From assembly GCA_003665825.1 (NCBI GenBank), contig QPFY01000009.1, forward strand, positions 1,287,984-1,351,983: a DNA stretch of 64,000 bases. Reading direction: 5' to 3'. Under the pieces are notes generated by a model, which saw only the letters and a program-made list of their open reading frames with translations, ran no database searches and had not been told where the DNA came from. Below are positions 1-12,219 of the stretch, piece after piece (the first letter of the stretch is position 1; each line of letters starts with the position of its first letter). Position numbers and translations under genes: made by a program. This stretch comes from Microbotryum silenes-acaulis. Lineage: Eukaryota > Basidiomycota > Microbotryomycetes > Microbotryales > Microbotryaceae.

Positions 1-1022
1 TTGGCCCGGTTCAGGTCCACCTTGGCCTCGGTCTTGTTTTCGTCGTCGTCGTCGTTGTCGTCCTCGTCGTACTTGTCGTACCCATCGTTGTCGGCGTCCA
101 CGGCCTCGGCCTCATCGTTCTGATGCTGGCCCTTGCCGGTTCCGTTCACGTTGGTGTCGAGATCCGCATCGGGGGCGGCTTCCTTGGCTTGCGGATCGGC
201 GTGACTGGGAAGGGCCCATACATTCGGGAGGGTTGGGTCGTGCGCGACCGCAGCGTGGGTCAAGAGCACGACGTCGGCCGTCTTATCGGTCGTCTTTACG
301 CGGTCAGGTGCGACGCTGATGTACTGGGTCGAGTTCTTGCAGGCGACCAGTCGCCGGTCTCCAGTCTGAGGCCCAAGAGTGAGAAACGACGTCAGCCATC
401 GGAGGCATACATTTCGCAACTCACGCCGCCAAGCGATCGAGTAGCCCAGGCGTCGACGCACCTGGTTGATGACATCTGCTATAACCTCGCCCAGCGCTTC
501 TTCGGTGCCAATGTTGGACTGCTTGGGCCAGATCTTGTTAGCGAGCTCCTCAGCGGTCGGATGGCCGAAGAAGTAGGCCTCAAGGGCCGGACAGTGTTTT
601 TGGTGCATCTGGACCGCCTGGAAGATCCTTTCGGCTCTGGCTGTTGCTCGCTCTGCCGAGGCCGCCTCCCGGCGCGGTCGTAATGAGGTCGAAGTGGCTC
701 GACGAGTGCGATACCGAGGTAGAGGGCCCGACGGCAAGTTTGCGGTCGCGTTCCTGGGCGCATTTGCGGTCGCTGTAGTCGCTGTCGTGGCCAGCAGGGA
801 AGCGCGTCCCTCGCGGCGCCTGGTCGTACGTGTCAGACGTCGAAGGCAGCTGGGGGTCGGCGGATGTAGAAGCTGCGTCAGAACTACCAGCGCTTTAGCT
901 CGACACCGTGAGAGAGTTCGATGCCATTGCGGTCGAGGTTGAAGATGAGGCGGCGCTAGAACTTTGGCGTGCGAGTCGGCGCCGTGTTGGACGAACTTCG
1001 CCTCAGACGCGCGAGGACCCAT
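1..1022 (-). CDS. FunK1-type protein kinase B, copy B0 (5' part only, cut by window edge)
   Basis: This is the N-terminal half of kinase B, identical in layout to B1 (+ strand, position p in B1 equals 10669-p here). Exon 1 is 462-1022, the intron is 366-461 (GTGCGT to CTCAG, 96 bp and free of stops) and exon 2 runs from 365 off the window edge. It encodes the FunK1 N-terminal region and the start of the acidic Asp/Glu-rich stretch; the catalytic domain lies outside the window. It faces away from A1 with about 240 bp between the two start codons. A long plus-strand ORF over 123-683 is only a shadow of this gene. It matches B1 rather than B2 at the one base that separates them (codon EE in B0/B1, EA in B2). 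Confidence 0.75.
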   Translation of the reverse strand, partial: MGPRASEAKFVQHGADSHAKVLAPPHLQPRPQWHRTLSRCRAKALVVLTQLLHPPTPSCLRRLTRTTRRREGRASLLATTATTATANAPRNATANLPSGPLPRYRTRRATSTSLRPRREAASAERATARAERIFQAVQMHQKHCPALEAYFFGHPTAEELANKIWPKQSNIGTEEALGEVIADVINQVRRRLGYSIAWRRELRNVCLRWLTSFLTLGPQTGDRRLVACKNSTQYISVAPDRVKTTDKTADVVLLTHAAVAHDPTLPNVWALPSHADPQAKEAAPDADLDTNVNGTGKGQHQNDEAEAVDADNDGYDKYDEDDNDDDDENKTEAKVDLNRA

Positions 1023-1264
1023 GAAAGCCCAGCCCCAACGCCGCGGAATCGATGCGCGTCAACGGCAGAGATTGCGCGCCAGGCCCGTGAGTTGGCACGT
1101 CTACACTTGCGCCCCCCGCCCCCGCCGCCACCCAATCGCTACCGACACACCTACCCAGCTCGTCGGCTCGCGCCCCATCAACGCCGGTACGCGCGCCCAT
1201 CATCCGCGACAAGACTCGAGCAGGGCGAGCAGGTCGTTCACGCGAGGCCGTAGGCCTGTCAGGC
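1023..1264. promoter_or_regulatory. Head-to-head intergenic gap between B0 and A1, with a rearrangement breakpoint
   Basis: This 242-bp gap separates divergent kinase genes and should hold both promoters, although no clear TATA box is visible. Similarity to the full-length A3 locus (at 16141) begins at about 1120. Everything left of that point belongs to the B side, so the breakpoint lies inside what would be the coding N-terminus of A. The same junction occurs at 9405-9646 (inverted) and 31070-31311. Confidence 0.5.
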
Positions 1265-3385
1265 ATGTCGGACCTCGACGATGCCTTGCCACGCTCGAGT
1301 CCGATGAGGTCGAGTCCCGTTGTGTCGATGTCGGCCACGGCGGAAGCGAGGGAGCAACAGCTCTTTGCCCACATGGGCAAACCTCGACTTTCCAAAGCGA
1401 TGGAAAAGTACTTTCTCGACACGCCTTCCAAGTACGAGGCCAAGATCCCCCAGCCCACCAGACAATTGGGGACGGAGGCTGCGATGAGAGAGATCGCTAA
1501 CGCGATCAAGGATGTGGTGAGTGCCCCGGTGCTATCGCTTGGCTTCGACCGCACGAGTATGACTGACCACTGTCTCCCGATCATTGATGTACCCGGGGGT
1601 AGACTGGCGATCGACGTCTGGTCGGATGCGGCAACTCGGGTAGCCACATTAAGCTGGCGCCCGATCGCGGGGAGCAGGAGAAGACGCCCGACGCCGTCAT
1701 ATTGACGCATGCGGCGGTGGCCGCTTCCCCCGATCTTCCGTTCGTTTGGGCGCAGTCAGAGCACCCAAAGGCGATGAAAGGCACGCCCCCGTCGCCTCAA
1801 CGCGCATACTCGCAGATTGCAGTGGCGATTGAGGTGAAAGAGAGCGACACGAAGAGCGCAGAAGCGCGTAACCAAGTGCTTAGGCGGCTACACATGATCT
1901 GCACGACCGCACTCCGCGCCCACGCGATCGGGGTCACCCTTTGCGGGGACGTACTTCAAGTCTACCTCGTCAACGCGTGTGGGGTGTTCACGACGAGCGC
2001 CCGCAAGTGCGGTCAGGAAGCCGTGCTGCTCCGGCGCGTGCTGTCACACCTCATCGAACTCGACGACAGCGGGCTCGGGATGCTGGCCTCGACGAACGAG
2101 GTCGACGATGGTTTCGGCAATTTTGTCGTCTCGGACAAGTTTCTCCCACCCCGCGCCCACGACTTCGAGTCCGAGCTCGGCGATATCTCAGATCTCGAGA
2201 TCCAGGAGCTCCTCTTCCGACGCCGAAGCTGCTTGGGTCGCGCAACTTCCGCTTTTCGCGTCACCGCAAGACACGCGCCTGTCGACCCCACGTCATACAC
2301 CTCGCCTACCCCTGCCGCCGAGTACGCTATGACAGTCGCATGGGTCGAGCAATCCCGCCTCGACGATGCGATTGCCCTACGTCGCAAGATGCACGCTGCG
2401 TCGCGTATCGACACCGAGGGTTTAAGCCTTAGCGCCGGCATCTACCGGGACGACTTCCGCACGCTTCCAACTTTCCTCGGTGATGATGAAAGCTTCGATG
2501 ATATCGGGCCCCGGGCACTCGAGGTGGTCTTCCACCGACAGTGTTATCGGCCCCTCAACACGGCGACCACGACCAGGGAACTCGCCCAGGCCGTACTTGG
2601 AGTCGTCAAAGGTGAGCACGGGAATCAACTGGGCGGCCTTGCGTTTGCGCTCCCTAGCCGACACGCCTATTCCCATGACAATGCAGGACACCGAAACCTC
2701 TACAAGCTGGGGTATATGCACCGGGATATCTCGTACGGTAACGCCGTCATCGACCGCGACGGTGTCGGCGCCCTCATCGATTATCACCTCGCCGTCCCGC
2801 ATGATCGACCTTGCACCGAGCTGCACCACAGAATACGATCCGTGCGTCCTCCCCTCTGTATGTGTCTCCGAATGAAGCTTCTGACCAGCACTAACCTTTG
2901 GACTATACGACGTCTGACAGGGCACCTGGCCCTACCTCGCCTGCTCGATCCTCGCCCAGCCACAACAGCCGCTCGGTGTCGTCCACGAACGGTGGCACGA
3001 CATCGAGTCGCTCTTTTACGTCATAATGGAAGTCTCGTTCCGCGAGCCGTACCAGGGCAACACTGAAGAGCTTGTCATGACGCCAAAGGGTCAGACTACT
3101 TGGGAGGACTGGAACGAACCATCTGCGCGCAGAGCCTATGTCTTCAAAGTTGTGCTTCGCAAGGACGAGGCATACGAATCTGTACTCGAAGGCTGCGCAC
3201 ATCGATGGACGAACATCAAGCAACTGGTCGATATCTTGCGACACCATTGTGGTCTTGATAACCAGTTCAATAATTTCAAGTTGGCTGCGGAAGAGGCCAA
3301 GCTGGGGGAGTTGTGGGGTCCATCCAAGGCGACGTCGCACGAGTCCATCATCTCGGACATTGAGCAGCTGCTTCCCTTGCTCTGA
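1265..3385 (+). CDS. FunK1-type protein kinase A, copy A1 (N-terminally truncated)
   Basis: Exons are 1265-1516, 1603-2611, 2687-2841 and 2921-3385, giving 626 aa. Introns start GTGAGT, GTGAGC and GTGCGT and end TAG, CAG and CAG; intron 3 has a CTAAC branch site at 2891. The catalytic loop is MHRDISYGN (H432, R433, D434) and the metal-binding motif is LIDYHLA (D452) in place of DFG. After intron 3 come the FunK1 signatures GTWPYLA and VHERWHDIESLFYV. The start is the first in-frame ATG. The frame is open back to about 1091 without an ATG, so a short upstream exon at 1021-1086 (GTGAGT donor, acceptor at 1213) is possible but weak. Compared with A3 it lacks about 98 N-terminal residues upstream of the 1120 breakpoint, and 146 if ATG 1265 is used. 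Its product is probably an intracellular kinase; the substrate is unknown. Confidence 0.78.
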
Positions 3386-6300
3386 AGTGACCACCTTTGC
3401 GCTGAGCTTAAATATAGTTGCTCGTTGTTAGTTCAGAATATTGCAATAGATACCCCAGGTCAATTTCCGTCCGTTCCAGTATAATTCCAGGCTGGAAATA
3501 GGACTGCGCCAGTGGTGCCTTCATTCGGCTCGACTGCGCAGAGTTTTTGGGCTAAGCCGTAGTCTGGGATGGCCGTACGTCATTCAGGCTTCGTTCATAG
3601 AAAGTTTCTTCTGAAAATCAAGGTTGTTGTCATACCATGTGAAAAAACGCGTAGCCTTGAGCCAACCAAATGAAAACTAAAGCCCCGCCTCAGAATCCTG
3701 TCTCTGATCTCACTGACCCTGCAGAGGGCCGAGCCAACTTTTACCTAGTAGGTCAAGTGTGAGGACGGTCACGTTCAAGATACGCAGCGCTCGAACGAGA
3801 CCCCATCATCACCAACTATTCATGCTTATGCTCTTTCGCAACATGACCGACTCCCAAAGTCCGTTGATCTCTAGATGCGCTGAGAACTCGGTGGGCAACT
3901 GGGCAGGGTATTCGATGAGCTTAGCTCGGGGGGCGCGACGCGCCCATAACCCTGCGTAAATGCCGTAAATGAACGTCGTTGCGAGCTCCGCCGCGGTGCA
4001 CCGCCCGCACCTCCCGGACCTTGGGTGAAAAGAAAAGATCGGCGCGCGCGCGCGTCTGAGAACCTTATTTCATGGAGGCGTTTTGTCGTGCGATCCATTA
4101 TATGCAGATGTAGATAGATAGAAAGATAAGTTCCCAGCTCCCAGTTACAAAACCTAAGCTACAAAATGTCAAGTGATTGCTTTTCCAGTGCAATCTAAAG
4201 GCCCTCCGGCGAGAGGTCACGCCGAAGGCCGCTGAAATTAGGCTAAGATTGTGTCGAGATTTGCAAATGGTCCCAGAACCTCGACTTTCACAAAGGCGCC
4301 TCGACCAGATTCAGGATTCTGGGTCCTAAACCGGTCCAAATCGCGCACGCGCCTAGAAATGATTTCGGCCCAGCTGCAGAGTACTGCAGCAGACTGCAGC
4401 GCGACAGAGCGCGACGGACTGCGATGGCGGAAGGCGACCTGCATCCCTTCCTTTGACCAGCCACTGCAGTACATCTTCGCGCTCCCCCCATCCACCATTC
4501 TTCGTCCTGAACCACAGAGCTCCAAGTGGATCGACACTCGAGTCTCAACAGACTGCACCAACAGTGAGTCAGAATGCCCTCCTACTGTTCGTTCCGCGTG
4601 GTCTGGCTGCTCAGTGTTGACCCAACATTGACCCATGGACTGGACCCGATGGCAATTGCAGTGCCTAGTCAGGACGCCCGGCGCTCGGGCCAAGCCGTCT
4701 CAGGCGAGGTGTCGTCGGGGAGACCAGCCGAAGTGACGCGCGCGGCAAGCCACTCTCGATCGGCCGCCACGCGCCCGCAAACGCTCGGAACGCGTTTTCG
4801 ACGACTCTTGAGCAACTTTTGAAGCATGTAGAACAACTTTTGGTGATATTTTGAGGCGCATGTGTAAAGCCGACATCTTTGGGCTAAAAGAGGGTGTAAA
4901 AATGCGACAAGCACTTCAATAAAGAGTGTTCTTCCACATGGTCCTCTGGCTGGCTTTCGGAGTCCTCGCGGGGGGAGTATACGGCGCTGATCACAACGAC
5001 TACAAGAAGCTACCCTCTTGGTTATGAGCTGATATATCAAGTATTACAGAAGTCGAGAATCCCGAGGACAGATGTTTCTCACTCTCACAGCACTCGAATA
5101 TAAAACCCTGGTCGATACGTGCGGTGCTAAATTGTGAGGTTGATGCAGTATTTTCATCGGGACCCGGCCGGCATCCTCCGACTGAGATCACAAAGCCAAA
5201 CTGACACCGCAGCACACATGATCTAGGCCGATCTGGTCCTTTCGAACGGGTCACTGCTGCAAGCCATATGCCTCGAATTCTGGCATATTTATTGTATCAC
5301 TACGGTTGAGAGACTTAGAACACGATGACCACTGGGGTGAGGTCAATTTCCACTTCTGATCAGGAGTTGAAAGATCGCACAAGGACTCGGGGATCCTCTC
5401 GATCGCGCAAACTCGGCTCCTTTTATTTTTTCGCTGGTCGATCGGATAGTGATCCTCCGACGCTCCGCAACGCACTGTCAAATTAAAAGATCTCCACGTT
5501 GGGGAAGAATTGATGTCGTACTTTGCAGTGTTAAAGCATACTTTCAGTCAGGATCGTCGGCCGGGTGAGGGATGCGGGTCGCACAGGTTCGACCAGGCTT
5601 AGCGTGAAAGCTGGAAACAATTTGGTGTCGAACCACGGCATGCGGCCCCAAGCAGCTCTCCTACACACACAAGTCAAGTGCTAGAGTCCGAAAGAGCCTA
5701 TAGAAGAAAACTAGGGATGCAACTACAAGGTTGAAGCCAACTCCGAATGGACCACGGCAGCATGCCATCAGCTCGGTCGGCGTGACTCGGAGCGGCGACT
5801 CGGAGGAGTACAATCGATCCAGTGACTCTGCAGAAATCACTGCAACGTGCTCAGGCATCCAGTTTTTATTGCGTTCAGCAGTCAGTAGTCCAGTTCTCAT
5901 GTTGGATTCAATACAAGAACACTCCGTTCAGGTCCTGCCCAGAAGCACCAAATCGGAGGCCGCAGGAAAACCCGGCAAGGATGGGTCAAGAAGATCAGAT
6001 ACGCACATATGAGCTCAAAGACCAAATGCCATTGCATCAAGGAGCACCTACTGACATATGTGTACGTCAGATATGTAGGGAAAGGAGGAACGTTGCTCGC
6101 AAAGAGTCAAGGTGGTCCTTCGTTCTCAATCTCGAGGAGAGCGGACAGGGCGTGGGTGGCCCAGAAGAGTTCGGATGGTTGGAGAAGCCTCCTCACACAA
6201 CTCATCGGCGAATGTCAAGTCTTGGGTGGCGAAGGCAGCAGCGGCAAAGATGAGAGCCTGCATGCTCATTGACGAGCGATGATCGGTCCCACCAAGTTGG

Positions 6301-7274
6301 GTTGAGGTCCGGGTCGATGGAGAGGAGATCAAAGTCGAGCAGACCAAGTCCCGCCGAAGAAGTCTGAATCCTCAATTGGAAGAGACGATGATCATTCATC
6401 CATGAGAGCGAGAAACGGTTTAGAGCGAGTCGAAGTCTAAAGAGTCGATCTAAGCGCAGGCCGGAATCTAAGACCTGGTGGAGCAAATGAAAAGTCGTAC
6501 ATAAGCAAGAGTGCACATACTTGCAACGCAAGGTGTGGAGGAAGATAAGGCCCTTAGGTTGAAGGCACGCACTGACCTTTCGGACACGTGCTCGCTTAGT
6601 AGATGCCAAACGAGTTTGTCGACACCAAGCGAGGTGAGTGCAAGAAGAAGCGAAGCGAGAAGAGATGGAACACCGTGCGACGCTGAGCGCAGTCCACGAC
6701 CAAATGACCAAGCTTACTGCCGCGTGTATGATCGTGCAACTCGCATATGTGGGATGCTGAACGCACGTATCAAGCTGGTCGAGCGAATCGCCGAGATCGA
6801 TTGAGAGTGCGAATGATCGTCACGGTCCAACGCAGAAGGGTGTGGAGAAGCCCGAGTCGTGGCTGTATGATCCAGCGTGTGCACCGTAGGATCGAGTTCG
6901 AGTAAGATATGAAGCAATGAGGTGGTGTTGTGTGGCAAATCTCGAGAGGTCAATGAGATCAAAGACAAGATTTTGGTGCGGGGCTATTCATTTCGTTGGT
7001 TCAAGGCCACGCGTTTTGATACAGGGGACAGGACAATAAACCTGATACATTTCCAAAAACAACACTCTTATGAGCAAAACGTGAATGATGTAAGGGCCCT
7101 CCCAGATTACAACTTAGGCCAGAAACTCTGCACAGTCGAGCCGAATGAAGGCACCGCTGGCGCAGTCCTATTTCCAGCCTGGAATTATACTGGAACGGAC
7201 GGAAAGTGACCTTGGGTATCTATTGCAATAATCGGATCTAAAAACGAGCAACTATATTTAAGCTCAGCGCAAAG
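3386..7274. other. Spacer S1 between convergent kinases A1 and A2; no gene seen
   Basis: The ends (about 3386-3700 and 6961-7274) are diverged versions of the same A 3'-flanking sequence in opposite orientation. The middle (about 3700-6960) is not palindromic. It contains a repeat of about 230 bp at 4721-4945 shared with the region upstream of A3, a small GATA-type microsatellite near 4115, and at about 6130-6960 (minus) a segment of the dispersed R1 family best matched at 49.4-50.1 kb. Small ORFs of up to 169 aa are present, but none shows codon structure or motifs that support a gene. S2 (18407-22295) is the same sequence in the same orientation. Confidence 0.7.
4721..4945 (+). repeat. Repeat of about 230 bp shared by S1/S2 and the A3/A4 upstream regions
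   Basis: The block from GACCAGCCGAAGTGACGCG to GTTCTTCCACATGG occurs here, at 19742-19966 (S2), at 15296-15506 upstream of A3 and inverted at 25205-25415 upstream of A4. The S copies differ from the A3/A4 copies by scattered substitutions and small indels. This suggests that S carries a relic of an old A-type upstream region. Confidence 0.75.
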
Positions 7275-7283
7275 GTGGTCACT

Positions 7284-9404
7284 TCAGAGCAAGGGAAGCA
7301 GCTGCTCAATGTCCGAGATGATGGACTCGTGCGACGTCGCCTTGGATGGACCCCACAACTCCCCCAGCTTGGCCTCTTCCGCAGCCAACTTGAAATTATT
7401 GAACTGGTTATCAAGACCACAATGGTGTCGCAAGATATCGACCAGTTGCTTGATGTTCGTCCATCGATGTGCGCAGCCTCTCAAAAGGGTGTCATATCTG
7501 GTGTCCATGCGAAGCATATACTTGTGATCATAGACTCTTTGCGCAAATGGTTGGTTCCAGTCCTCCCAAGTAGTCTGACCCTTTGGCGTCATGACAAGCT
7601 CTTCAGTGTTGCCCTGGTACGGCTCGCGGAACGAGACTTCCATTATGACGTAAAAGAGCGACTCGATGTCGTGCCACCGTTCGTGGACGACACCGAGCGG
7701 CTGTTGTGGCTGGGCGAGGATCGAGCAGGCGAGGTAGGGCCAGGTGCCCTGTCAGACGTCGTATAGTCCAAAGGTTAGTGCTGGTCAGAAGCTTCATTCG
7801 GAGACACATACAGAGGGGAGGACGCACGGATCGTATTCTGTGGTGCAGCTCGGTGCAAGGTCGATCATGCGGGACGGCGAGGTGATAATCGATGAGGGCG
7901 CCGACACCGTCGCGGTCGATGACGGCGTTACCGTACGAGATATCCCGGTGCATATACCCCAGCTTGTAGAGGTTTCGGTGTCCTGCATTGTCATGGGAAT
8001 AGGCGTGTCGGCTAGGGAGCGCAAACGCAAGGCCGCCCAGTTGATTCCCGTGCTCACCTTTGACGACTCCAAGTACGGCCTGGGCGAGTTCCCTGGTCGT
8101 GGTCGCCGTGTTGAGGGGCCGATAACACTGTCGGTGGAAGACCACCTCGAGTGCCCGGGGCCCGATATCATCGAAGCTTTCATCATCACCGAGGAAAGTT
8201 GGAAGCGTGCGGAAGTCGTCCCGGTAGATGCCGGCGCTAAGGCTTAAACCCTCGGTGTCGATACGCGACGCAGCGTGCATCTTGCGACGTAGGGCAATCG
8301 CATCGTCGAGGCGGGATTGCTCGACCCATGCGACTGTCATAGCGTACTCGGCGGCAGGGGTAGGCGAGGTGTATGACGTGGGGTCGACAGGCGCGTGTCT
8401 TGCGGTGACGCGAAAAGCGGAAGTTGCGCGACCCAAGCAGCTTCGGCGTCGGAAGAGGAGCTCCTGGATCTCGAGATCTGAGATATCGCCGAGCTCGGAC
8501 TCGAAGTCGTGGGCGCGGGGTGGGAGAAACTTGTCCGAGACGACAAAATTGCCGAAACCATCGTCGACCTCGTTCGTCGAGGCCAGCATCCCGAGCCCGC
8601 TGTCGTCGAGTTCGATGAGGTGTGACAGCACGCGCCGGAGCAGCACGGCTTCCTGACCGCACTTGCGGGCGCTCGTCGTGAACACCCCACACGCGTTGAC
8701 GAGGTAGACTTGAAGTACGTCCCCGCAAAGGGTGACCCCGATCGCGTGGGCGCGGAGTGCGGTCGTGCAGATCATGTGTAGCCGCCTAAGCACTTGGTTA
8801 CGCGCTTCTGCGCTCTTCGTGTCGCTCTCTTTCACCTCAATCGCCACTGCAATCTGCGAGTATGCGCGTTGAGGCGACGGGGGCGTGCCTTTCATCGCCT
8901 TTGGGTGCTCTGACTGCGCCCAAACGAACGGAAGATCGGGGGAAGCGGCCACCGCCGCATGCGTCAATATGACGGCGTCGGGCGTCTTCTCCTGCTCCCC
9001 GCGATCGGGCGCCAGCTTAATGTGGCTACCCGAGTTGCCGCATCCGACCAGACGTCGATCGCCAGTCTACCCCCGGGTACATCAATGATCGGGAGACAGT
9101 GGTCAGTCATACTCGTGCGGTCGAAGCCAAGCGATAGCACCGGGGCACTCACCACATCCTTGATCGCGTTAGCGATCTCTCTCATCGCAGCCTCCGTCCC
9201 CAATTGTCTGGTGGGCTGGGGGATCTTGGCCTCGTACTTGGAAGGCGTGTCGAGAAAGTACTTTTCCATCGCTTTGGAAAGTCGAGGTTTGCCCATGTGG
9301 GCAAAGAGCTGTTGCTCCCTCGCTTCCGCCGTGGCCGACATCGACACAACGGGACTCGACCTCATCGGACTCGAGCGTGGCAAGGCATCGTCGAGGTCCG
9401 ACAT
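7284..9404 (-). CDS. FunK1-type protein kinase A, copy A2 (N-terminally truncated, diverged C-terminal patch)
   Basis: Exons on the minus strand are 9153-9404, 8058-9066, 7828-7982 and 7284-7748, giving 626 aa. It mirrors A1 (positions sum to 10669) and keeps the HRDISYGN and IDYHLA motifs. The difference is a patch at about 7490-7575. A1 reads NEPSARRAYVFK followed by LRKDEAYESVLEGC; A2 reads NQPFAQRVYDHK followed by LRMDTRYDTLLRGC. The bases on both sides are identical, which points to gene conversion from another paralog rather than gradual change. The 3' flank is the second of two 3'-flank types, shared with A4 and A5. Its start faces B1 across 242 bp. Confidence 0.78.
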
Positions 9405-9646
9405 GCCTGACAGGCCTACGGCCTCGCGTGAACGACCTGCTCGCCCTGCTCGAGTCTTGTCGCGGATGATGGGCGCGCGTACCGGCGTTGATGGGGCGCG
9501 AGCCGACGAGCTGGGTAGGTGTGTCGGTAGCGATTGGGTGGCGGCGGGGGCGGGGGGCGCAAGTGTAGACGTGCCAACTCACGGGCCTGGCGCGCAATCT
9601 CTGCCGTTGACGCGCATCGATTCCGCGGCGTTGGGGCTGGGCTTTC
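9405..9646. promoter_or_regulatory. Head-to-head gap between A2 and B1
   Basis: This is the inverted equivalent of 1023-1264 and carries the same A-side breakpoint at about 9549. It is the only sequence available for divergent promoters of A2 and B1, because both flanks are coding. Confidence 0.45.
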
Positions 9647-12219
9647 ATGGGTCCTCGCGCGTCTGAGGCGAAGTTCGTCCAACACGGCGCCGACTCGCAC
9701 GCCAAAGTTCTAGCGCCGCCTCATCTTCAACCTCGACCGCAATGGCATCGAACTCTCTCACGGTGTCGAGCTAAAGCGCTGGTAGTTCTGACGCAGCTTC
9801 TACATCCGCCGACCCCCAGCTGCCTTCGACGTCTGACACGTACGACCAGGCGCCGCGAGGGACGCGCTTCCCTGCTGGCCACGACAGCGACTACAGCGAC
9901 CGCAAATGCGCCCAGGAACGCGACCGCAAACTTGCCGTCGGGCCCTCTACCTCGGTATCGCACTCGTCGAGCCACTTCGACCTCATTACGACCGCGCCGG
10001 GAGGCGGCCTCGGCAGAGCGAGCAACAGCCAGAGCCGAAAGGATCTTCCAGGCGGTCCAGATGCACCAAAAACACTGTCCGGCCCTTGAGGCCTACTTCT
10101 TCGGCCATCCGACCGCTGAGGAGCTCGCTAACAAGATCTGGCCCAAGCAGTCCAACATTGGCACCGAAGAAGCGCTGGGCGAGGTTATAGCAGATGTCAT
10201 CAACCAGGTGCGTCGACGCCTGGGCTACTCGATCGCTTGGCGGCGTGAGTTGCGAAATGTATGCCTCCGATGGCTGACGTCGTTTCTCACTCTTGGGCCT
10301 CAGACTGGAGACCGGCGACTGGTCGCCTGCAAGAACTCGACCCAGTACATCAGCGTCGCACCTGACCGCGTAAAGACGACCGATAAGACGGCCGACGTCG
10401 TGCTCTTGACCCACGCTGCGGTCGCGCACGACCCAACCCTCCCGAATGTATGGGCCCTTCCCAGTCACGCCGATCCGCAAGCCAAGGAAGCCGCCCCCGA
10501 TGCGGATCTCGACACCAACGTGAACGGAACCGGCAAGGGCCAGCATCAGAACGATGAGGCCGAGGCCGTGGACGCCGACAACGATGGGTACGACAAGTAC
10601 GACGAGGACGACAACGACGACGACGACGAAAACAAGACCGAGGCCAAGGTGGACCTGAACCGGGCCAAACGCTCCTTTACGCACGTGGCTGCCGTCGGCG
10701 AGACTAAAACGGACAACTCCAACGCCGAGAGCCAGTTGTTCAGACGTTTGTCGGCACTCCTTGCGACGCCGATTCGAGAATATGCGATCGGGTTTACCCT
10801 GCACGGCGACCGTCTCAAAGTCTACGTTATGACTTCTTGCGGCATGTTCTTCACCAAACACAGAACGGTCACCAAAGAAAATGGAGAGCTGTCGACCTTC
10901 TTGTACCGTCTCCTCAAACACAGTGATCGGCTTAACGGCGTTCTCCCCACCACGACCTCGCTCGACGACCGCTACGGCCCGTTCACGCTCTGCCCCGACT
11001 TCTTCCCGCCGGCGGCCTCCGAGTTCAGCGGGGGAGCAACGACAATGTCCAACGTCAAGATCGAGAAGCTTTTGTTCCGTCGACGAAGAGAGTGCGGCCG
11101 TGCGACATCGACATACGAGATCACCCTTGGTGAGGGCGCCAACGTCAGGACTCGCGCGATGACAATCACCTGGGTCGAGCAGTCGCGCAACTCGGACTTG
11201 GCCGAGATACGCAACCTGATTCAAAAAAAGAGACCCCGAGGGCTCGCTCCGCTGGTCGGCGTCTTTCGCACCGAATACAGGACCCTCCCCATGTTCCTAC
11301 CCGGCGACGAATCCCTGAAAGGTGTCACCCCGCGGGCCAGGGAGGTCGTCGTTCACGAAGAGTGCTACAACTCACTCGCCACGCTCGAAAACACCAAGCA
11401 GCTCGCGCGCGCTCTCGAGGGTGCGATTGAGGGTGAGTGCTCAGAGCAGAGCGGGACAGCGCGCTGAAGGGTGTGCCTGCACTGACGACCCTTTCCGTGT
11501 ACGATGTACGACTGCGCCCTTGCGTGACAGGGCATCGCCAGCTTTGGAATCACGGTTTCATCCACCGGGACGTGTCCTATGGCAACGTAATGGTGGACCA
11601 ATACGGCAAAGGAATATTGATCGACTACAATCTGGCGGTGAAGAAGGCTCGAACGGCAGAAGAAGAGTGTCGCCTCAGCCGCTCGGTACGTTCTCGCGTC
11701 CGTGCTAGCCCTCAACACGTTCTTGGACTCACCCAACTCCTTCCCACCCTTCCCCTGTACCATGATCAACCACAGGGAACGCGACCCTATATCTCTCGAC
11801 TCTTGCTCAGCCCCGCAACTGAGGGTGTGGTGCACGAGCGCTGGCACGACATCGAGTCCTTTTTTTATGTGGCGTCCCGCACGGCTTTTCAATCTGAGTC
11901 TGCCGGCCCGCCCCTTTTCGAGAAGCCGAAAGCCGAGCGTATCTGGAACGTGTGGAATGCCAAGGATCTCGACGATGCAGCAGGCAGGAAAAATGGGCTG
12001 TCTACGGAACACGGCTTCGAGGAGCTCCTGAACGCATGCGCATCTCATTGGTCTGGCGTGGAGAAGGTCCTGAGTGTCCTGCAGCAAAATTGCTCGCTGG
12101 ATCAGTCTTTCGCAAGGGTGAGACCCATCAATACAGAGCCAGAACTTGCGTCGCTTTGGAACTCCGGTCAGATGTCGTATGAACACGTCCAGGCGGCTTT
12201 GAAGGCACTTTGCGAGTAG
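9647..12219 (+). CDS. FunK1-type protein kinase B, copy B1 (complete)
   Basis: Exons are 9647-10207, 10304-11432, 11531-11685 and 11776-12219, giving 762 aa. All three introns (96, 98 and 90 bp) keep the frame open. Positions and phases (0,1,0) match gene A. Aligned landmarks include TGDRRLVAC after intron 1, THAAVA, an acidic stretch near residues 255-285 that A lacks, the catalytic loop IHRDVSYGN (H575, D577), LIDYNLA (D595) and VHERWHDIESFFYV. The 5' end is uncertain: the first 110 or so residues are Arg/Thr/Pro-rich and poor in protein character. An alternative start at ATG 9739 (MASNSLT) followed by a small intron is possible. Function is inferred as a Ser/Thr-type kinase from the family only. 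Confidence 0.78.

Larger units (their letters stand above)
1120..9550 (+). repeat. 8.4-kb direct repeat, copy 1 (A1-S1-A2)
   Basis: It matches 16141-24571 at a constant offset of 15021. Both edges fall at the same place in gene A, at the CCCCCGCCGCCACCCAATCG stretch in its N-terminal coding region. The repeat is itself an inverted repeat around 5334.5 whose arms are A1 and A2. The clear differences from copy 2 are confined to about 85 bp in the last exon of A2 against A4. Confidence 0.9.

Noticed and set aside
1702..3066. 454-aa ORF as the complete kinase A
   Set aside because: Its start is TTG within exon 2, and the frame runs through intron 2 (75 bp) and out of frame after intron 3. The spliced model joins the conserved kinase motifs.
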